Assembly: GCA_024449915.1 (NCBI GenBank)
Contig: JAMZAV010000004.1
Coordinates: 558,001 to 622,000, forward strand
DNA: 64,000 bases
Direction: 5' to 3'
Origin: Sweltsa coloradensis
Lineage: Eukaryota > Arthropoda > Insecta > Plecoptera > Chloroperlidae
Shown here: one piece after another, positions 62,801 through 64,000 of the stretch
How positions within the stretch are numbered: position 1 is the stretch's first letter
Layout: each line of letters starts with the position of its first letter
Notes under the pieces: model-generated
The model's database searches: none
What the model was told of the DNA's origin: nothing
What the model saw: only the letters and a program-made list of their open reading frames with translations
Translations under genes and position numbers: made by a program

Positions 62801-64000
62801 AGATAACGCACGCCCACCGCCGCCAGTGCGCATGCGCTCGCAGCGTGAGACGAAAACATCTGATCGCCCTACCCGCGATGTTTTCAGTACGGCTCGACGT
62901 GTTGTGGCATGAACTTCTCTAGCGTAAAGTCTGCCCAATTATATGGAATTTGTGATGTTTCTCCTTTCCCAAAGAGGACCTTTGCTATTAATTGTGGCGC
63001 CGCCTAACAAGATGAGTCAAAGTGTGGCAGTTTTTTTTTTTTCAAAGAACGATGACGAGGGGGTCGGGAGGAGATAAGTCTGAGCTGGAATGTCGAGGAG
63101 ATAGCTAGATGCAACCTTCGCCGGCGCGTACTGTCGGGGACATGAAAAAAGTGACACCCAGCAACAAGACGTTAGTGTTAAAAAAAGGCTGTGTAATTGT
63201 AATTTAGCCCTCAATTTTATTTTTAAACATTCTAATCCTCAATGAATTTTGCATTTTTCAACTTCCTTGGCTCAATTTGGAATTGATATATGATAATCGA
63301 TTTGGGTCTATGATATCGATATATTTCGATATGATTTATCGATTCCATGCCTCCGATTATCGATCACGATTTTCACATCGAAAGGCAACCCTAGTATTTT
63401 TCTTTTACATTTTCATTTTACTTGTCTTGCCATTTCTAGTGATTTTTAAAAATTTGTATTTGATTGTGTTTATCCTTGTACTAGGCCTATGTTTGTTTGG
63501 CATTGTTTAATTAAAAGTGTATTAGTTTTGTAATTTTTTGCACTTGTGAATCTGAAACCCATTTACAAAAATTTTTTTGAAAAATAAATATAAAACAGTA
63601 GGCTTACTAGTTACTAAACTGTGAGTCAGCCGATACTTTATTCTGTTCGTAGGCTTTGGGTCAGTATCCCCCCGTCAACAGTCGTCAACGTTTGAAAAAA
63701 CCCAGCAACGCAGAACACAATATCTTTCGGCAACCTTGCCCAAGGCCAGCCCCAGGATTTCGGCGCACTCAACAGCCGTTGTTCGGCCCCACCCCAGCAG
63801 AGCGCACCACAGCTCCTTCAGCGTTCTCTGGCGGGGGGAAATAGCTTCGGGGTTTGTTGACAATAGTTCTTGTTGGGAGGGAGTGCTGTTTCACAGTTTC
63901 GGTAACCCCCTGTATCTTTCACTCAATACACTACAAAGTATGTAAAACTCTTTTAACCCTTAGGCCCCTAGTGTAATTATTATATTATTATGTTCTTATG
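13239..64000 (+). CDS. NUP214: NUP214 nucleoporin (15 exons, 3' end off window)
   Basis: Joined exons: 13239-13280, 13421-13556, 16943-17142, 20206-20390, 21664-21875, 23793-23913, 47237-47430, 47930-49320, 51176-51363, 51937-52090, 54618-54802, 55942-58512, 60379-60485, 62076-62334, 63653 onward. All phases match. The protein belongs to the cytoplasmic face of the nuclear pore, where the vertebrate protein binds NUP88 and the mRNA-export helicase DDX19 and offers FG repeats to CRM1. Residues about 1-405 form the beta-propeller (motifs CVSWSPKGKQL, FVNFDDACY, SWIQWLFDDGARAELP). About 410-800 is an FG-containing linker. About 800-1020 is predicted coiled coil (EEMSHFEAGLKELKKRV onward). From about 1020 a Ser/Thr/Pro-rich FG-repeat tail follows. 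Length (about 2000+) is close to the human protein (about 2090). Exons 14-15 carry frame breaks. Intron 6 hosts CEP78 on the other strand. Confidence 0.93.
13421..13556 (+). CDS. NUP214: NUP214 exon 2 (propeller blade 1)
   Basis: Acceptor TTGTTTTCAG, donor CAAG/GTAAGC, ends in phase 1. The residues GFQFKLLTRLKVFE...SKYGLLFVGCPSGFQ align with the first propeller strands of vertebrate NUP214 (a DFQF...NKYGLVFAGG...GLQ pattern). Confidence 0.92.
13883..14251. mobile_element. TIR element rich in CAGTCCGGACTGAG palindromes
   Basis: Perfect inverted ends GACCACGTTTATCACGCGAG / CTCGCGTGATAAACGTGGTC, flanked by TAT (or CTATG if one base is taken off each end). The interior repeats TCCGGACTGA-type palindromes many times. 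The short target duplication suggests a PIF/Harbinger-like element, but no transposase is present. It lies in NUP214 intron 2. Confidence 0.7.
14280..14459. mobile_element. 180-bp MITE, family of 9701-10760
   Basis: Ends GGAACTCTTTCGGTTGG and CCAACCGAAAGAGTACC with perfect 8-bp duplication GCAAGACC (14272-14279, 14460-14467). It contains a direct repeat of about 46 bp (TAGGTACTTTAGATTTAAAA through CGACGTTAAAGGTTT). This is the simplest copy of the family in the window. Confidence 0.9.
14689..14904. mobile_element. 216-bp MITE
   Basis: Inverted ends GGTACTCTTGCAGTTGGCGG / CCGCCAACTGCAAGAGTGCC. Perfect 8-bp duplication CTATGTAT (14681-14688, 14905-14912). It has an internal direct repeat of TAACGGAAAGGATTTCGGGT. 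The ends resemble those of the 14280 family (GGTACTCTT), so a distant relation is possible. Confidence 0.88.
15122..15908 (-). mobile_element. HINE-like (Helentron) element, family A, copy 2
   Basis: Read on the minus strand it starts TGGATGAGCGTAGCGAGCG (15908) and ends AAGCGTTTTCCTAG (15122), with T flanking each end. It has the same AT-rich repeated interior as the copy at 4572-6115 but is uninterrupted, so it serves as the reference length (787 bp). It lies in NUP214 intron 2. Confidence 0.75.
15909..16942. other. NUP214 intron 2, right part; nothing recognised
   Basis: Intron sequence with a C run (about 16601-16611) and no clear repeat ends. No exon is supported between exon 2 and exon 3, since their phases join directly and the protein alignment is continuous. 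Confidence 0.4.
16943..17142 (+). CDS. NUP214: NUP214 exon 3 (propeller)
   Basis: Acceptor ATTCTGTTACAG, donor CAA/GTAAGT. Enters in phase 1 and leaves in phase 0. The residues end in LPSQPSHIGLSCDQNYLIVA, matching the FPIHHLALSCDNL region of the vertebrate propeller. Confidence 0.9.
17181..17541. mobile_element. P-superfamily-like MITE with long TIRs
   Basis: Inverted repeats of about 60 bp beginning CAAGGTCTACTTGATCT. Perfect 8-bp duplication GTTTAACT (17173-17180, 17542-17549). Between the arms lies a short reading frame that looks like the start of a THAP domain. P-type transposases begin with a THAP domain and make 8-bp duplications, so the assignment is supported twice. Confidence 0.8.
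17342..17431 (+). pseudogene. Truncated THAP-domain start inside the MITE
   Basis: 29 codons from ATG to TAG: MKGCAAVNCSRLSRNG then TRMFRFSKLPK. The C-x4-C spacing (CAAVNC), followed by a M-F-R-F segment, is the known opening of C2CH THAP zinc fingers. The second half of the domain (C-x2-H) is absent. It is most likely a leftover of the transposase 5' end. Confidence 0.6.
17600..18550 (-). mobile_element. 5'-truncated LINE tail
   Basis: Minus-strand reading frame 18508-18179 encodes the end of a LINE polyprotein: a block SRREEVVLSRLRIGHTRLTH, then C-x2-C and HHMLAEC zinc-type residues, then stop. This is typical of I/Jockey-group elements, after their RNase H region. Downstream is a noncoding tail containing CAATATGACCTAACCGGTTG and an ACTGAGGAAGG...GAAACGTTT motif (17796-17831). 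No other domains remain. It lies in NUP214 intron 3. Confidence 0.7.
19095..19879 (+). mobile_element. HINE-like element, family B, copy 1
   Basis: Starts TGGATGAGCGAAGCGAAG and ends GCGTTTTCCTAG, with T on both sides. GCTCATCCA lies inside the 3' end, followed by hairpin AACGC-GGCGGGACTTTA-GCGTT. The interior holds two tandem copies of a unit of about 165 bp (TTTGGGCCAATTCTGACCAA to CTTTTAATATAAGTTTTT). Family B shares only ends with family A. Confidence 0.75.
20206..20390 (+). CDS. NUP214: NUP214 exon 4 (propeller)
   Basis: Acceptor CTCTTTTCAG, donor AC/GTAAGT; phase 0 in, phase 2 out. The residues VKTVDLSWNPGIANMMASCM and SDGSVTVYEF match a WD-like blade of the vertebrate protein ([20 protein letters not shown] pattern). 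Confidence 0.92.
20920..21483 (+). mobile_element. HINE-like element, family B, copy 2 (short)
   Basis: Same ends as the copy at 19095 (TGGATGAGCGAAGCGAAG ... TTTTCCTAG, T on both sides) but only one copy of the internal unit of about 165 bp, giving 564 bp. It lies in NUP214 intron 4. Confidence 0.75.
21664..21875 (+). CDS. NUP214: NUP214 exon 5 (propeller)
   Basis: Acceptor TCTTGCAG, donor CAAG/GTGAAA; phase 2 in, phase 1 out. TCVSWSPKGKQLVIGSDEG is nearly identical in pattern to vertebrate SVCWSPKGKQLAVG, the best-conserved blade. AVVNLFWISNFQFAAVF follows. Confidence 0.95.
21922..22615. mobile_element. hAT-like element (694 bp)
   Basis: Ends TAGAGATGTGCAAAAATGG / CCATTTTTGCATATCTCTA with perfect 8-bp duplication CCTATAGA (21914-21921, 22616-22623). 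The interior carries three copies of CCGGC(A/G)CCTCCACCA. A poly-A run followed by (TTGA)n lies at 22028-22075. It lies in NUP214 intron 5. Confidence 0.88.
22624..23084. other. NUP214 intron 5, between two hAT elements
   Basis: Plain AT-rich intron sequence; no repeat ends or exon seen. Confidence 0.4.
23093..23673. mobile_element. hAT-like element (581 bp)
   Basis: Ends TAGGGTTACCATA / TATGGTAACCCTA, perfect 8-bp duplication TGGTAAGG (23085-23092, 23674-23681). The right part has GGGGCTCCGCCCCAGACCCC, a block also found inverted in the element at 34368-35116. Both also repeat the words TCCGG and GTCCGG near their ends. Confidence 0.9.
23793..23913 (+). CDS. NUP214: NUP214 exon 6 (propeller)
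   Basis: Acceptor TATTTTTCAG, donor ATG/GTATGT; phase 1 in, phase 2 out. GPMTFVNFDDACYSTG followed by FYFSHLQQW matches EIFVNFMEPCYG...YYLSYIEEW of the vertebrate protein. The Trp codon is split by the intron that hosts CEP78. Confidence 0.92.
24418..24803. mobile_element. MITE with 50-bp TIRs
   Basis: Near-perfect inverted repeats of about 50 bp (CCACCGCCTGCTCGAATGGG ... complement), flanked by TACAAA on both sides (6-7 bp depending on where the ends are set). The 50-bp arms and duplication size do not decide the superfamily. It lies in NUP214 intron 6. Confidence 0.8.
24904..26194. repeat. Inverted arms with GAAACGTT motif (Penelope-like?)
   Basis: The left arm (24904-25051) and right arm (26049-26194) are almost identical inverted copies of about 146 bp. 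Each arm, read outward, contains CCTTGAAGATGAGCAGGG...CCGAAACGTTGGAATAAATA. Such a GA-stem-GAAAC arrangement recalls the hammerhead-type cores in Penelope-like element LTRs. A hAT-like element (25129-26032) is inserted in the spacer. No reverse transcriptase is seen. Confidence 0.5.
25129..26032. mobile_element. hAT-like element (904 bp)
   Basis: Ends TAGGGGTGTGCGAA / TTCGCACACCCCTA with perfect 8-bp duplication CAAATTAT (25121-25128, 26033-26040). Subterminal regions are runs of (GAATCC/GATTCG)-like words. There is a GC-rich centre. No transposase. It is inserted in the spacer of an inverted repeat. Confidence 0.9.
26254..26539. repeat. Palindromic element with tRNA-like centre
   Basis: Perfect inverted arms of 62 bp (TTAGTACTTTAGACAGAAAT ... 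through CCGGGGTTTGAACCCGGGAC). The left arm runs on into a tRNA-like sequence. The right arm repeats only the T-arm half of that tRNA. An (AT)n run abuts the right end (26538-26577). Confidence 0.75.
26281..26354 (-). pseudogene. tRNA-like sequence (Thr GGT-like), degenerate
   Basis: Read on the minus strand, GGCCGCATAGCTCAGTTGG gives an acceptor start, A box and D arm (GCTC/GAGC). The anticodon arm is short, with GGT in a 7-base loop. The T arm is perfect (CCGGG/CCCGG with loop TTCAAAC). The acceptor stem has a mismatch and wobbles, and the anticodon arm is two bases short. I therefore call it a tRNA-derived repeat and not a working gene. Confidence 0.5.
26697..27498. mobile_element. hAT-like element (802 bp)
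   Basis: Ends CAGGGCTGCCACTG / ACGGCAGCCCTG with perfect 8-bp duplication CTGTACAC (26689-26696, 27499-27506). Near both ends are runs of AAATCCGT-type words. Inside is a block of tandem GGCCTA (26998-27020). Confidence 0.88.
27992..28715 (-). CDS. CEP78: CEP78 exon 8 (last coding)
   Basis: Acceptor TGACTGGTGCAG, then 240 codons and TAA. The sequence is Lys/Ser/Asn-rich (for example LNKAKLKGASKRSTGKIRSS) and ends FSSDEEEASNTCY. It enters in phase 2. I find no resemblance to the C-terminus of vertebrate CEP78. Its assignment rests on strand, phase, position and the resulting total length. Confidence 0.7.
27992..42129 (-). CDS. CEP78: CEP78 centrosomal LRR protein, nested in NUP214
   Basis: Eight coding exons on the minus strand (42105-41752, 40859-40596, 36976-36802, 33303-33125, 32479-32271, 30868-30782, 30692-30534, 28715-27992) join in phase to 716 codons plus stop. 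A 5' UTR exon piece lies at 42129-42106. Vertebrate CEP78 (about 690-720 residues) is a centriolar leucine-rich-repeat protein needed for cilia, acting with the EDD1-DYRK2-DDB1-VPRBP ligase. The order of blocks follows it: an N-terminal block (CALKN...WSILLRCLKYDKSL), LRRs (LKLEGLPLEEADIIMVANGL, HIGDSGVDMICQVLKHK, GLRRVTLNQNKSLSDTG, LDLQECGVTSN), then a proline-rich stretch. The C-terminal third is basic and Ser/Asn-rich. I do not see the vertebrate coiled coil there, so that part is less certain. One intron starts with GC. A possible AATAAA lies 2 bases after the stop (27990-27985). Confidence 0.88.
28998..29078. repeat. Short hairpin repeat with GGCGCGCC-like core
   Basis: An 80-bp imperfect palindrome (AGAGATACTAGGGTACAACA ... 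GTACCCTATCTCT) with a central AGGTCGCGCCTA. About 60 bp resemble 17697-17757 (AGAGATAGGGTA ... ACAGCTTAC ... AGGCGCGCC), which is next to the LINE tail. It is a dispersed small repeat in CEP78 intron 7. Confidence 0.5.
29421..30208. mobile_element. hAT-like element (788 bp)
   Basis: Ends CAGGGTTCCCACC / GTGGGAACCCTG with subterminal inverted CCTGGAAAAGTCAGGGAA words. ATTGA flanks both sides, but no full 8-bp duplication is visible. The right side abuts another inverted element, which may have altered it. A 187-codon ORF inside (30247-29684) is not a gene. The segment 29780-29900 is related to 38900-39000. Confidence 0.75.
30209..30421. repeat. Palindromic element with tRNA-like centre (second case)
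   Basis: Inverted arms of about 39 bp (ATTGATTTTATGTAAATTAA ... AAAATCC). On the minus strand the centre has an A-box-like GTAGCTTAGGGGTAAAGCG and a B-box-like GGTTCGATATCCC, again a tRNA-derived unit between inverted arms. An arm-like fragment (AATCCAGAAATTACAAAATC) recurs at about 47666. Confidence 0.65.
30534..30692 (-). CDS. CEP78: CEP78 exon 7
   Basis: Acceptor TTGTTTTCCAG. Encodes EICTEESPPPLIVFPSETNR and then acidic, Ser-rich sequence, resembling the RDICNQ...VTVESPSSSEVEE stretch of vertebrate CEP78. Phase 2 in and 2 out. The donor AG/GTCATT is weak. An alternative AG/GTTGGA nine bases earlier (exon end 30543) keeps the same phase. Confidence 0.7.
30782..30868 (-). CDS. CEP78: CEP78 exon 6
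   Basis: 87 nt; acceptor TTTTTGATTGCAG, donor GCC/GTAGGT. In the frame set by its neighbours it reads LLPATLIAIKNSGTYTAPPP and then SPVKLTALP. The Y-x-APPP run fits the YYAPAPLPPG segment of vertebrate CEP78. Confidence 0.75.
31150..31933 (-). mobile_element. HINE-like element, family A, copy 3
   Basis: Minus-strand copy from TGGATGAGCATAGCGAAG (31933) to a CCTAG end (31150). Its 3' terminal segment (CGCGCCTGAAAAAGCGTTTG then CGAAGCTTCCTAG) differs from copies 1-2 and matches the copy at 37017, defining a subfamily. It lies in CEP78 intron 5. Confidence 0.72.
31935..32122. repeat. Inverted repeat next to HINE copy
   Basis: Arms of about 48 bp (CTTTATTAGTTATATTTCGA ... CTCAAACTGAG) are inverted at 32072-32120. 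The middle is Phe-codon-like TTTCAATTTC sequence that recurs at 32666-32715. It directly abuts the HINE end at 31933, so one may have inserted at the edge of the other. Confidence 0.6.
32271..32479 (-). CDS. CEP78: CEP78 exon 5
   Basis: Acceptor CCTCCTTCAG, donor AT/GTACGT; phase 0 in, 2 out. Encodes FTWLELPYALRPVRQYSQES and then a basic, Ser/Thr-rich stretch, just after the LRRs. The donor four bases further (TAC/GTAAAC) is rejected because only GTACGT gives the phase that keeps exons 6 and 7 open. Confidence 0.8.
33125..33303 (-). CDS. CEP78: CEP78 exon 4 (LRR), GC donor
   Basis: Acceptor TTATTTTTCAG. Encodes (A)LDLQECGVTSNVAGKLIAL then LEKNTAIKIVDVRCND, matching [26 protein letters not shown] of vertebrate CEP78. 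It ends GAG/GCAAGT: the intron begins with GC in an otherwise ideal donor consensus. Phase 1 in, 0 out. Confidence 0.88.
33304..34367. other. CEP78 intron 3, left part; little recognised
   Basis: AT-rich intron. A tRNA A-box-like word (GGAGTAGCTCTGTGGTCAG) at about 33439 hints at a SINE fragment. No B box or ends are found. Confidence 0.35.
34368..35116. mobile_element. hAT-like element (749 bp)
   Basis: Left end TAGGGTTACCAACTTGGG, right end GGTTGGCAACCCTA, flanked by TATAGTT (34361-34367, 35117-35123; a 7-8 bp duplication). It contains GGGGTCTGGGGCGAAGCCCC, the inverse of a block in the element at 23093, and repeated ATTCCGGACAAAG. It lies in CEP78 intron 3. Confidence 0.82.
35200..35810 (+). 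repeat. Degenerate tandem array with long G runs
   Basis: Five or more runs of 7-15 G alternate with AT-rich units. The units share words such as AAAATTACC...GGCC, TTATTTTTTTAGAAT and GATAAAAT. The spacing suggests a decayed tandem repeat of roughly 130-180 bp. On the plus strand (template for CEP78 RNA) the G runs could form quadruplexes. Confidence 0.5.
35811..36801. other. CEP78 intron 3, right part; nothing recognised
   Basis: AT-rich intron sequence leading to the weak donor of exon 3. No repeat ends or exons seen. Confidence 0.4.
36802..36976 (-). CDS. CEP78: CEP78 exon 3 (LRR)
   Basis: Acceptor TTTGTATTTCAG. Encodes LQNLSRRDEDWKQSLRDRIP then NIPGLRRVTLNQNKSLSDTG and VEILINALMDDVYMK, matching the RRHEETWAESLRYR...GLRRITLNCNTLIGDLG region of vertebrate CEP78. 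The donor AAAG/GTTCTC is weak. It is fixed by phase and by the joined reading K-ALDLQECG with exon 4. Confidence 0.87.
37017..38197 (-). mobile_element. HINE-like element, family A, copy 4, interrupted
   Basis: Same subfamily as 31150-31933 (3' end CGAAACTTCCTAG). The 5' end is TGGATGAGCAAAGCAAAG at 38197, with A instead of T outside it. A hAT-like MITE (37667-38028) interrupts it at TTCTAAGTTCAG/AGATTTCG, a site that is intact in the other copies. Confidence 0.7.
37667..38028. mobile_element. hAT-like MITE inside HINE copy 4
   Basis: Ends CAGTGGTTAAAGTGG / CCACTTTAACCACTG, 8-bp duplication GTTCAGA(A/G) (37659-37666, 38029-38036). The interior repeats ACCGTTACT and GGTATGC(C)ATACCG words and has a GGGGGAAGAGCCCCCC hairpin. 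Confidence 0.87.
38333..39640. mobile_element. Truncated hAT-like element
   Basis: Starts TAGGGATGTCAACGGGTACC with repeated GGGTACCCG/TTACCCG blocks, as in the element at 8042. The far side has CCCGCGGGTAGCCCGGG and GGGTACCCGGG at 39590-39630, but no clean inverted end. The segment 38820-39420, with two G runs and GGCG(A/T)T, may be a second element related to 29780-29900. Confidence 0.55.
39870..40060 (-). pseudogene. Decayed LINE tail fragment
   Basis: Read on the minus strand, one frame gives VITIGHLITYCPDTEYLYKE, resembling PLTVHHMLAECTKYDALR of the LINE tail at 18179-18508. Frameshifts and stops interrupt it. It lies in CEP78 intron 2. Confidence 0.5.
40596..40859 (-). CDS. CEP78: CEP78 exon 2 (LRR)
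   Basis: 264 nt, phase 0 at both ends; acceptor TATATCTTACAG, donor GTG/GTAAGT. The 88 residues MCLTNHSELKCLKLEGLPLE through LNACTSLLHLSFSKSHIGD and IDFGDCNVGEQGVRAIAHM match three successive repeats of vertebrate CEP78 (LKNLELNGL..., [34 protein letters not shown]). Confidence 0.92.
40860..41751. other. CEP78 intron 1; nothing recognised
   Basis: AT-rich with a (TATGTGTA)-like microsatellite at 41218-41275. No repeat ends found. Confidence 0.4.
41752..42105 (-). CDS. CEP78: CEP78 exon 1 (start codon)
   Basis: ATG at 42105 in good context (AAGAAATGG). 118 codons to donor AAG/GTAAAA. HHFSKCYVQFCALKNTHALL then VKEWSILLRCLKYDKSLNCI matches the N-terminus of vertebrate CEP78 (YLCALQN...WAPLLSTLKINKDL). 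An acceptor 24 bases upstream (TTCTGTTACAG, exon from 42129) shows that the 5' UTR is split. The upstream noncoding exon was not found. Confidence 0.87.
42397..44095. repeat. Element with related inverted ends
   Basis: The left end (42403-42470) contains TCTAGCCTAGGGGATGTGGG and GAGGACTGACTCATGC. The right end (44020-44090) is an inverted relative at roughly 80% identity. A third, single copy of the same end lies at 47070-47150. The interior has no recognised protein. It is a transposon of unknown type, just upstream of CEP78. Confidence 0.5.
44180..45630 (-). mobile_element. HINE-like element, family B, copy 3, interrupted
   Basis: Minus-strand copy, TGGATGAGCGAAGCGAAG at 45630 to GCGTTTTCCTAG at 44180, T on both sides. 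It carries one internal unit of about 165 bp. It is split by a solo-LTR-like insertion (44542-45414) at a site that is continuous in the other copies (TACGATATTCATGAG). Confidence 0.75.
44542..45414. mobile_element. Probable solo LTR (873 bp) in the HINE
   Basis: Begins TGTCACGCATAG and ends ATACATGACA (TG...CA), flanked by ATAT on both sides (44538-44541, 45415-45418). Removal with one ATAT restores the HINE sequence. No primer-binding site, polypurine tract or coding sequence is present, so a solo LTR fits best. A TIR element with TGTCA(C/T)G ends is the alternative. Confidence 0.6.
45793..46391. mobile_element. piggyBac-like MITE (TTAA)
   Basis: Starts CCCGAGAGTAGTCGCG, ends CGCGACTACTCTCGG, with TTAA at both sides (45789-45792, 46392-46395). 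CCC-type ends and TTAA duplication are piggyBac features. The word GTAGTCGCGC occurs four times in direct or inverted form. GGTCTAAA(A)GACC palindromes lie near both ends. Confidence 0.8.
46400..47165. repeat. Repeat carrying a third copy of the 42397 end
   Basis: The right part (47070-47150) is similar to the right end of the 42397-44095 element. A 175-codon plus-strand ORF here (46612-47139) ends in an acidic Asp-rich tract, and antisense frames are also open. Nothing in it is recognisable and it lies in repeat sequence, so I do not call a gene. Confidence 0.45.
47237..47430 (+). CDS. NUP214: NUP214 exon 7 (propeller)
   Basis: Acceptor GGTTTTCTAG, donor GGG/GTAAGT; phase 2 in, 1 out. NMLFVGSGNSVEIGVLSLEA then QSSWIQWLFDDGARAELPLT matches the NWESWLLEDSSRAELPV block of vertebrate NUP214. 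It is separated from exon 6 by a 23.3-kb intron holding CEP78. Confidence 0.93.
47431..47929. other. NUP214 intron 7; nothing recognised
   Basis: Short AT-rich intron. It contains a fragment (about 47660-47695) similar to the arm of the palindrome at 30209. Confidence 0.5.
47930..49320 (+). CDS. NUP214: NUP214 exon 8 (propeller end, FG island, coil start)
   Basis: 1391 nt, phase 1 in, 0 out. It starts with the last propeller strands (PMPVLLLLSHYGVLSVYYMV, as in APVLMLLSTDGVLCPFYMI). It then has about a dozen FG dipeptides in a Pro/Ala/Thr-rich linker (SLFGSG, NVFGAP, NIFGGG, SIFGGA) and ends IAEEMSHFEAGLKELKKRV, the start of the coiled coil (human IGEEIAHFQKELEELKAR). Donor CAG/GTGAGG. Confidence 0.95.
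49657..50820. mobile_element. TA-duplicating TIR element (1.16 kb)
   Basis: Ends GGGGAGGTAGGGGTAA / TTACCCCTACCTCCCC, flanked by TA. The interior repeats GGGTAA(A/T)(G/A)AGGAAC in both directions. No transposase. The sequence right after it (50823-50945) resembles the right end of the hAT-like element at 52458, suggesting an older damaged copy. It lies in NUP214 intron 8. Confidence 0.7.
51176..51363 (+). CDS. NUP214: NUP214 exon 9 (coiled coil)
   Basis: Acceptor TTGTGTTTAG, donor CCCAG/GTAGGG; phase 0 in, 2 out. IGTEEEKRMLSCSVESMSEF matches [20 protein letters not shown] of vertebrate NUP214. In that protein this helical region mediates binding to NUP88/NUP62. Confidence 0.92.
51499..51800 (-). 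pseudogene. LINE reverse-transcriptase tail fragment
   Basis: The minus-strand frame (51757-51512) gives RMPRRMYEKRIEGRRRRQGR then PRKRWKETIARDL and WEDRKKWKNLV, the C-terminal end of a non-LTR retrotransposon polyprotein. It ends in an (ATG)n-type tail. It lies in NUP214 intron 9. Confidence 0.7.
51937..52090 (+). CDS. NUP214: NUP214 exon 10 (coiled coil)
   Basis: Acceptor TTTTCCCCAG, donor AAG/GTAACG; phase 2 in, 0 out. RYQQLQQSLDLDHSSSRRLS then YYVDSQLSQVLAQLDCEWLQ matches the [36 protein letters not shown] segment of the human protein. Confidence 0.9.
52458..54334. mobile_element. hAT-like element (1.88 kb)
   Basis: Ends TAGGGATGGGCGAAC / GTTCGCCCATCCCTA with perfect 8-bp duplication ATGTCCAT (52450-52457, 54335-54342). 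Subterminal runs are GTTCGAGTTCGG-like. A separate inverted pair (53155-53183 and 53831-53859, GGAAGCCAAGTCTTGA...) lies inside, probably a nested element. No transposase frame. Confidence 0.9.
53155..53859. mobile_element. Nested inverted-repeat element
   Basis: 29-bp near-perfect inverted ends (GGAAGCCAAGTCTTGAAACC / GGTCTCAAGACTTGGCTTCC). Subterminal inverted words are built on GAGTCGAGA. No target duplication is clear. It lies inside the hAT-like element at 52458-54334. Confidence 0.65.
54618..54802 (+). CDS. NUP214: NUP214 exon 11 (coiled coil)
   Basis: Acceptor TTTCCTCGTAG, donor AAAGG/GTGAGT; phase 0 in, 2 out. EPRLEAVYRTLYAQNNIVTK then QRGILADLVKRAQ matches [31 protein letters not shown] of the vertebrate protein. 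Confidence 0.9.
54803..55941. other. NUP214 intron 11; one palindromic repeat
   Basis: AT-rich. At about 55395-55515 the words ATGGCTGTATTTGTG and CACAAATACAGCCAT are inverted about a TTTAAATAAA centre, a small foldback repeat. Nothing else recognised. Confidence 0.45.
55942..58512 (+). CDS. NUP214: NUP214 exon 12 (FG-repeat domain)
   Basis: 2571 nt, fully open, phase 2 in and out. It begins with the helical GFDSELSRLAESLIQ (human SFDSDLESLCNALLK) and a basic segment (LGPRKREKLSSKKHEML). A long Ser/Thr/Pro-rich tail follows with SFSFAK, SLFGQ, SMFGQ and SIFGG motifs, densest toward the end. These FG motifs bind transport receptors in the pore. Donor AAG/GTAGGT. The open antisense frames here are shadows of codon bias. 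Confidence 0.95.
58783..59975. mobile_element. hAT-like element hosting a HINE
   Basis: Ends TAGGGCTGG / CCAGCCCTG with perfect 8-bp duplication CTTTAAGT (58775-58782, 59976-59983). Both subterminal parts are runs of ATCGATAT words. GTGGAGGTGC(C/T)GGGT occurs on each side of the inserted HINE, the inverse of the CCGGCACCTCCACC motif in 21922-22615. A long T run (about 59862-59890) is present. It lies in NUP214 intron 12. Confidence 0.88.
58931..59693 (+). mobile_element. HINE-like element, family B, copy 4
   Basis: TGGATGAGCGAAGCGAAG to GCGTTTTCCTAG with T on both sides, two tandem internal units of about 165 bp, and the 3' hairpin intact. It is inserted inside the hAT-like element at 58783-59975, so it is younger than that element. 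Confidence 0.78.
60226..60378 (+). repeat. Three tandem units ending at the exon 13 acceptor
   Basis: Three copies of GCGCTAAGAAGCTTGTGGTT plus flanking sequence, about 46-56 bp each, run straight into the NUP214 exon 13 acceptor. The last unit ends TTCGTGGTTGCAG. The second ends TTCGTGGTTGCTG, so it lacks the AG. The acceptor has a poor pyrimidine tract. Confidence 0.8.
60379..60485 (+). CDS. NUP214: NUP214 exon 13 (FG), GC donor
   Basis: 107 nt, phase 2 in, 1 out. Encodes SSPGTFGSSGGSMFGGGSSV then FGSAPSSGG, clearly FG tail. The donor reads CCTG/GCAAGT. A GC-starting intron is the only choice that keeps the FG frame into exon 14. Reading on without splicing meets a stop at about 60510. Confidence 0.82.
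60451..60641 (+). repeat. Tandem duplication of exon 13 tail and its donor
   Basis: About 80 bp starting AGTTCTGGCGGACCCTTCCA, through the GC donor and into the intron, is repeated almost perfectly 108 bp downstream (60559-60638). The second copy has the donor sequence but no acceptor ahead of it. Confidence 0.88.
60737..61587. mobile_element. pogo/Tigger-like element (851 bp)
   Basis: Starts CAGTAAGACCTCTACTATCC, ends GGATAACAGAGGTTTTACTG, flanked by TA (60735-60736, 61588-61589). These ends match the known pogo/Tigger consensus. On the minus strand a degraded reading (EIVARVMEEEVDDPNVDLEG) looks like the C-terminal part of a pogo transposase with stops. It lies in NUP214 intron 13. Confidence 0.85.
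61590..62075. other. NUP214 intron 13, right part; nothing recognised
   Basis: AT-rich intron. A short inverted word pair around ACAATGTGCATTGTTTGCTGTAG (61786-61808) is seen. No exon. Confidence 0.4.
62076..62334 (+). CDS. NUP214: NUP214 exon 14 (FG), frame broken
   Basis: Acceptor TTATTGTTTGCAG, donor CCG/GTGAGA. It begins in the expected frame (GFGSPASSGGGMFSSNSGQS, TGFGGTSIFQNKP). By 62220 the FG-type reading is in another frame (TTGFGAAPAFGGAPAFSGVP, SFGSPSKVFG), which matches human FGAAPVFGSPPTFGG. The break lies between about 62184 and 62220, next to a run of nine G (62211-62219). Either the assembly has small indels or this allele is mutated. Confidence 0.75.
62588..63393. mobile_element. 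hAT-like element (806 bp)
   Basis: Perfect 8-bp duplication GTATTTTT (62580-62587, 63394-63401). Left end TAGCTTTTGCCGTCGATAAT is degraded; right end is AAAGGCAACCCTA. Subterminal ATCGAT(A/T) words resemble those in the element at 58783. It lies in NUP214 intron 14. Confidence 0.75.
63653..63945 (+). CDS. NUP214: NUP214 exon 15 (FG), frames scrambled, end uncertain
   Basis: Acceptor TGTTCGTAG. It enters in phase 1 as GFGSVSPRQQSSTF. FG-type peptides then appear in other frames: NTISFGNLAQGQPQDFGALN, then QPLFGPTPAE...APSAFSGGG, then GGNSFG. No single frame carries them all within about 190 bp, so several indels are needed. The entering frame stays open to 63945. The true 3' end of the exon is not clear. 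Confidence 0.5.
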
